From: Prochlorococcus sp. AG-455-E15
GTDB lineage: Bacteria > Cyanobacteriota > Cyanobacteriia > PCC-6307 > Cyanobiaceae
Assembly: GCA_003212115.1 (NCBI GenBank)
Contig: QCQS01000030.1
Location: forward strand, 1 to 11,149
Direction of reading: 5' to 3'
DNA: 11,149 nucleotides
The notes beneath the pieces were generated by a model. The model ran no database searches, had not been told where the DNA came from, and was given only the letters and a program-made list of their open reading frames with translations. Numbering within the stretch: position 1 is the first letter of the stretch; every line of letters starts with the position of its first letter. This document shows, piece after piece, positions 7,745 through 11,149 of this stretch. The translations under genes and the position numbers were made by a program.

Positions 7745-7754
7745 TTTTTTTTTT
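7745..7754. repeat. Homopolymer run of ten T (A10 on the serS coding strand)
   Basis: Ten consecutive T on the plus strand read as A10 just upstream of the preferred serS GTG start, between it and the upstream ATG at 7760. Such runs are prone to polymerase slippage. A length change here would break the reading frame of the longer serS form but leave the GTG-started form intact. Confidence 0.7.
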
Positions 7755-7864
7755 ATACATTAATAAAGATAGTTAATCTCAATTCATTATTTGAGTTTTT
7801 TGATGAAAAATTAACTAAATTAATGATTCCTAACTTATGAAATATTTTAAAACTTAAATTTTAT

Positions 7865-9331
7865 TTACGATGCAGAGCGTGCCCTTCCTGTTGATGACCA
7901 TTCTTTTAGTAGATCAATTTGCTCTTTAGCTGTTCTTGATAATGGAACTAATTCAGAAACTGCCTTTATTAAATCTTTCTCCATAAGCTCTCTATTTTCT
8001 GAGAATGAAATATGCATGCCTTCTATTACTGCTTGTTCAAGTTCTGCACCCGAAAATCCGTCTGTTCTATCTATGATGGTTGATAAAGGAAAACTGTAAC
8101 TTGGTCTTCTTTTTTTTAAGTGTAAATTCAGGATACTCAATCTTTCTTCAGAATTTGGCAAATCTAGAAAAAATATCTCATCAAACCTACCTTTTCTTAA
8201 TAATTCAGCAGGAAGCTTATCTATAGCATTAGCGGTAGCAATGACAAATACGGCTGATTCTTTTTCAGCCATCCAAGTTAGCAAACTTGCTAAAACCCTC
8301 TGACTTGTTCCTCCATCACTTCTAGCATCGCCACCAAAGCCCTTATCAATTTCATCGATCCACAAGATACAAGGAGACATGGCCTCAGCTCTTGATATTG
8401 TTTCTCTTGTTCTTGCCTCGCTTGAACCAACAAGGCTTGAAAATAGTCTGCCAACATCTAACCTAAGCAGTGGCATCGACCAACTCTTAGAAATTGATTT
8501 TGCGGTAAGTGATTTCCCTGTTCCCTGTGCTCCAACAAGTAAGACGCCCTTGGGAATAGGTAACCCATAATCTCTAGCTTCTTTAGAAAAGGCCTTGTAT
8601 CTTTGATTTAGCCAAACTTTTAAAACATTTAAACCACCAATATCATCTTGACTTGATTTGGGTTCGAAAAATTCTAAAATTTCACTTCTTGCGATCACTT
8701 GTTTTTTCTCTTCAAGAATATCTTTAATATCTTCTCTACTGATTTTCCCTCTTTGAGCAAGGGCCTTTGCCGTGACCTGCTTTACTTTTATTTCGGTAAG
8801 TCCACTTGAGGCTATAGAAAGTTCATTTAAATCTTGATCATCAAGATTTGAATTGGTATTAATAGCAATTTTTTTTATTAGATTTTTCAATTCTTTTTGA
8901 TCAGGTAAAGGCAGGGTTACAATTGTCATTAATTCATCCAGCTCTTCTGATGATGGAAATAAATGTGAACTAATGATTAAATTATGACTAGTTTTCTTAA
9001 GCGCTGAAGATAGTTCTTTAATAGTTCTATTGATAGATGGATCATCATAGAATTTGTGAAAATCTTTAACTATTAAAACAGTTGATACTTCAGAACTTTG
9101 TTCTTTAAGCCAATTAAGCACTCCTAGCGGATTGTTAGAAAATTTACCTTCTTCATTTAGTAATCCTCTTATGCCACCAACACAATCCCAGCAAATTAAT
9201 CTTTTTATGTTTAATCTTTCACAAGAGAAATTGACCAACTTTTCCAATCTTTCCTCTTCTTTAGTCCTTATCCAAATTAATGAGGTTCTTGATTTTATGA
9301 GTAATTCTAAATTTCTACACCAAGAATTCAT
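7865..9331 (-). CDS. ycf46: AAA+ ATPase of the Ycf46 family
   Basis: Ycf46 proteins are AAA+ ATPases of cyanobacteria and some red-lineage plastids; one cyanobacterial member has been linked to inorganic carbon use, but the molecular role is not settled. The 488 residues fall into two parts. The N-terminal half (about 1-215) has the feel of a degenerate AAA fold: it keeps a Walker B-like strand VLIVKDFHKF (85-94) and a LIISSH strand (118-123) but has no Walker A loop. The C-terminal half (about 225-470) is a complete AAA+ module with Walker A GAQGTGKS at 267-274, Walker B ILWIDEID at 322-329, sensor 1 ATAN at 365-368, and the arginine-finger region LRKGRFDE at 378-385. Hexamer formation is expected from the family. 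It starts 15 bases after the yidC stop on the same strand, so co-transcription with yidC is likely. Confidence 0.95.
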   Translation of the reverse strand: MNSWCRNLELLIKSRTSLIWIRTKEEERLEKLVNFSCERLNIKRLICWDCVGGIRGLLNEEGKFSNNPLGVLNWLKEQSSEVSTVLIVKDFHKFYDDPSINRTIKELSSALKKTSHNLIISSHLFPSSEELDELMTIVTLPLPDQKELKNLIKKIAINTNSNLDDQDLNELSIASSGLTEIKVKQVTAKALAQRGKISREDIKDILEEKKQVIARSEILEFFEPKSSQDDIGGLNVLKVWLNQRYKAFSKEARDYGLPIPKGVLLVGAQGTGKSLTAKSISKSWSMPLLRLDVGRLFSSLVGSSEARTRETISRAEAMSPCILWIDEIDKGFGGDARSDGGTSQRVLASLLTWMAEKESAVFVIATANAIDKLPAELLRKGRFDEIFFLDLPNSEERLSILNLHLKKRRPSYSFPLSTIIDRTDGFSGAELEQAVIEGMHISFSENRELMEKDLIKAVSELVPLSRTAKEQIDLLKEWSSTGRARSAS

Positions 9332-9346
9332 TATTTAAGATTTAGA

Positions 9347-10489
9347 TTATTTTTTACTGTTAGGTTCAAAAGGTAATCTTTTATCTGAGATAGTTGAAGC
9401 TGAAGTTGTAATTACTTCATTTTTTGCTAATAATTGTTGATCCAAAATTTTCTGTAAATTCTCAGGAAGAGCTTCTTTATTAAGCAGAAAAGTCTGAAAT
9501 GCCTGGAAAATGTTAGCAACAACCATGTAGAGTAAGACTCCAGCTGGAAGTGGGAAAAACAGAAACATTCCAGTTATCATAACTGGTGTAATTTTGTTTG
9601 CTGTTGATTGCTGTGGATTCGCAGGCATCCCCTGACTGGATAAAACTTGAGAGAGAAGTAAAGTTAATCCGAAGGCACCTACTAATGCAGCAATATCCCA
9701 ATTAATAGCCCCATCTACATAAAAACCAACTTGACCAAGAGCTTTAATAAATAAAAAACCACTTTTAGCAGCTAGTCCAGGGATTTTCGCTTCGATTGTT
9801 GCATCACCTGGTTTAATTGCTGTTACTGTTCCGTCTTGGGAAACTTTAATATTTTCGGATCCTTTTGAAACCTTCCAAGTTGGGAGGAATTTAGATCCGT
9901 TGTCATATTTAGATAAAACTTCCGAATAGCTATTGCCATTTGTTGTTTGTAAATTTACTTTTATGGATTCTTCTGTTCCTAATTTTGTTCCACTAGGGAT
10001 TGTTGCTACTACAGGAAAATGTGATTTTTCTGTAATGAATATAGAGTGTCGTGGGGATTTGTAAGGTTTTGGGTCAATGGCTGCTACTTGATCCTGTGGA
10101 ACGACCTTGAGATTTATGTTGTAGGGGACATCAGCGAATGGTGAGCCTCTTAAGGTTGCAAATAAGGCAAATAGAACGGGCATTTGGACAATTAAGGGGA
10201 GGCAACCTGCGAGGGGACTGCCAAATTCATTCATTAATTTTCCAAGTTCTTCTTGCTGTTTCTTTGGATCACCTGAAAACTTAGATTTTATTTCTGCTTG
10301 CCTTTTTTGCATTACTGGTTGGGCAATTTTCATTCTCCTTGCGCTTCTAATTGAACCAGCGCTTAAGGGGAATAGTGCAATTCTTATTACAACTGTCAAT
10401 GCAACAATCGCTAAACCATAACTAGGGACTAAACCGTAGAAAAAATCTAGAATCGGGATAAGAAGTTTTTCAGAAATGAACCCTATCAC
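9347..10489 (-). CDS. yidC: Membrane protein insertase YidC/Oxa1/Alb3 family
   Basis: YidC inserts and folds membrane proteins, alone or with SecYEG; in cyanobacteria it also serves photosynthetic reaction-centre proteins such as D1. The 380-residue protein has five predicted membrane segments: about 5-20, 23-43 (holding the conserved groove arginine Arg36 in VVIRIALFPL), 93-113, 264-283 and 302-332. A basic cytoplasmic hairpin loop (RRMKIAQPVMQKRQAEIKSK, about 51-70) follows the second one. Between about 115 and 260 lies a large soluble insert expected on the periplasmic or lumenal side, containing a BIG2-like stretch (VSQDGTVTAIKPGDATIEAK). The large N-terminal periplasmic domain of E. coli YidC is absent. 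The start is GTG at 10487-10489; upstream in frame there is no ATG, GTG or TTG before a stop. The C-terminal tail is about 45 residues and mixed in charge. Confidence 0.96.
   Translation of the reverse strand: MIGFISEKLLIPILDFFYGLVPSYGLAIVALTVVIRIALFPLSAGSIRSARRMKIAQPVMQKRQAEIKSKFSGDPKKQQEELGKLMNEFGSPLAGCLPLIVQMPVLFALFATLRGSPFADVPYNINLKVVPQDQVAAIDPKPYKSPRHSIFITEKSHFPVVATIPSGTKLGTEESIKVNLQTTNGNSYSEVLSKYDNGSKFLPTWKVSKGSENIKVSQDGTVTAIKPGDATIEAKIPGLAAKSGFLFIKALGQVGFYVDGAINWDIAALVGAFGLTLLLSQVLSSQGMPANPQQSTANKITPVMITGMFLFFPLPAGVLLYMVVANIFQAFQTFLLNKEALPENLQKILDQQLLAKNEVITTSASTISDKRLPFEPNSKK
9770..9907 (-). other. BIG2-like segment inside the YidC periplasmic/lumenal insert
   Basis: These bases encode residues about 195-240 of YidC. 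The pattern of WKVSKGSENIKVSQDG followed by TVTAIKPGDATIEAKIPG matches the look of a bacterial Ig-like group 2 repeat, where a 'G-x-V-T-A-hydrophobic-x-x-G-x-A-x-I' core is typical. The call is made from this motif by eye. The remaining residues of the insert (about 130-190) may be part of the same beta-rich fold. Confidence 0.5.
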
Positions 10490-10561
10490 GATAATAAAGA
10501 GAGTGTAATTGTATTAGACATTTTATCTTACAGGAAAAAAAGAATTTTGTAATTAATTTAT
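10490..10561 (-). other. PH gene-yidC intergenic region (72 bases)
   Basis: This AT-rich spacer separates the PH-domain gene from yidC. On the minus strand it includes a run of seven T and a TAAAAT hexamer about 29 bases before the yidC GTG that could act as a -10 element, but I see no -35 element at a normal distance. No hairpin followed by a T run that would act as a terminator is evident, so read-through into yidC remains possible. Confidence 0.25.
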
Positions 10562-10975
10562 TTAGGATTTAGTAGCAAATCCTTCTACCTCGTTGAGATT
10601 GGGTATTTGTGATCTTTTATTTATATTTTCTTCAATAAATTTTTGCTTTTCTCTGAATAAAGGTAATGATTTCATTTCAACCTTTGATCCATCATTAAGA
10701 ATAAGAACCATGTCACCATATGAACCGAATCCCCTTGGAATAGATCTGATTTCTTCAATGTTACTTAAAGATACTTGTGTTTTGTTTTTGCCAAACCATC
10801 CACCGTCTATTGTAATTCTTTTGTTTGTAATTTTATATCTCAACCACAATGCTCTAACTATTGCGGCAAAGGTAAATGGCAAACCAAGTATAGTTATTCC
10901 TGCAAGTAGATTTATTATTAAATCACTTTTAGCAGGACCACCTTCATAAAAGGTTTCTTCGTTCATGTTAATCAT
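10562..10975 (-). CDS. PH-domain (bPH2-type) membrane protein between rnpA and yidC
   Basis: This 137-residue protein has a short polar N-terminus (MINMNEETFYEGGPAKSD), a hydrophobic region at about 18-44 that may form one long or two short membrane helices, and then a bacterial pleckstrin-homology-like domain at about 45-120. The stretch LRYKITNKRITIDGGWFGKN (45-64), followed by QVSLSNIEEIRSIP (67-80) and then GDMVLILNDGSKVEMKSLP (87-105), is the familiar pattern of bPH2/YdbS-type domains. The start at 10975 overlaps the rnpA stop as ATGA, which suggests translational coupling and favours this start over the ATG three codons later (10966). In many bacteria YidD occupies the slot between rnpA and yidC; here no YidD is seen and this gene takes the place. 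A role near membrane protein insertion is inferred from context only. Confidence 0.88.
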   Translation of the reverse strand: MINMNEETFYEGGPAKSDLIINLLAGITILGLPFTFAAIVRALWLRYKITNKRITIDGGWFGKNKTQVSLSNIEEIRSIPRGFGSYGDMVLILNDGSKVEMKSLPLFREKQKFIEENINKRSQIPNLNEVEGFATKS

Positions 10976-11149
10976 TTGATTAGTTGAGATTTGAACATTA
11001 AGTTTTGAAATTCCTCCAAAAGTCTACTTTTATCATTGCAGAAATCCCCAAATTTAAGGTTAACAAGTAACCAATAAGGTTTGTGGTTATTAATTTTTTG
11101 AATGTTTGTTAATAACCATTCTTGCAGAATTCTTCTTAATTTATTTCTT
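10972..11149 (-). CDS. rnpA: Ribonuclease P protein component, 3' part (5' end outside window)
   Basis: Reading the minus strand from 11148, an open frame of 58 residues ends with TGA at 10972-10974. It begins RNKLRRILQEWLLTNIQ, the basic RNR-type motif of RnpA (compare RNRIKRLLRE in other bacteria), followed by a hydrophobic strand PYWLLVNLKFG and the acidic and aromatic C-terminal helix LLEEFQNLMFKSQ. RnpA assists the RNase P RNA in trimming the 5' leader of tRNA precursors. The start and the first half of the gene lie right of the window. Its position just upstream of the PH gene and yidC matches the conserved bacterial rpmH-rnpA-yidC order, which supports the call. The stop overlaps the next start codon by four bases (ATGA). 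Confidence 0.88.
   Translation of the reverse strand, partial: RNKLRRILQEWLLTNIQKINNHKPYWLLVNLKFGDFCNDKSRLLEEFQNLMFKSQLIK

Noticed and set aside
7778..7801. Plus-strand terminator-like hairpin (CTCAA, 8-base loop, TTGAG, then T6) upstream of serS
   Set aside because: The stem is only five pairs, mostly A-T, and no plus-strand gene ends here. On the minus strand, where the genes lie, the T run is on the wrong side.
9513..9701. 62-codon minus-strand ORF inside yidC in another frame
   Set aside because: It lies wholly within yidC in a shifted frame, with a composition that looks like an out-of-frame reading and no motif.
1..11149. Mobile element, CRISPR array, tRNA or rRNA gene, or defence system
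   Set aside because: No terminal inverted repeats, transposase or integrase motifs, regularly spaced repeats, or RNA gene signatures were seen; the genes are ordinary core genes in tight order.

Overview
The window is an AT-rich, gene-dense stretch of a cyanobacterial chromosome. The low GC content, very short intergenic gaps, few recognisable Shine-Dalgarno sequences, and the joint presence of a Ycf46-type AAA+ ATPase and a cyanobacterial-style YidC with a large lumenal/periplasmic insert all point to a high-light-adapted Prochlorococcus or close relative. This assignment comes from recognising protein families and gene order, not from a database search.

Layout. Positions 1-632 hold the 3' part of a plus-strand gene that starts left of the window. 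It carries a helix-turn-helix-like segment and its function is unknown. It converges with a minus-strand gene for a 74-residue two-helix membrane protein (638-862), which follows rsmI (890-1756, minus; 16S rRNA 2'-O-methyltransferase). rsmI is divergent from a cysQ-like phosphatase gene (1760-2662, plus) with only 3 bases between the two start codons. cysQ converges on pnp with a 2-base gap.

From 2665 to the right edge every gene is on the minus strand. In transcription order they are rnpA (3' part only), a PH-domain membrane protein gene, yidC, ycf46, serS, rseP, rpsN and pnp. The block links tRNA maturation (RNase P protein), membrane protein insertion (YidC), a cyanobacterial/plastid AAA+ protein, seryl-tRNA charging, intramembrane proteolysis, ribosomal protein S14 and RNA decay (PNPase). 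rnpA and the PH gene overlap by an ATGA, ycf46 follows yidC by 15 bases, and rseP follows serS by 9 bases, so parts of this block are probably co-transcribed. The gaps of 72 bases (PH to yidC), 104 bases (ycf46 to serS), 61 bases (rseP to rpsN) and 181 bases (rpsN to pnp) could hold promoters.

The region is mostly core housekeeping sequence. I see no tRNA, rRNA, CRISPR array, insertion sequence or phage gene, and no strong sign of a new multi-gene system. The points most worth a second look are the PH-domain gene occupying the slot between rnpA and yidC, the BIG2-like segment inside the YidC insert, the unrecognised HTH protein at the left edge, and the near-zero spacing at three gene junctions. 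No stretch above 300 bases lacks a gene.
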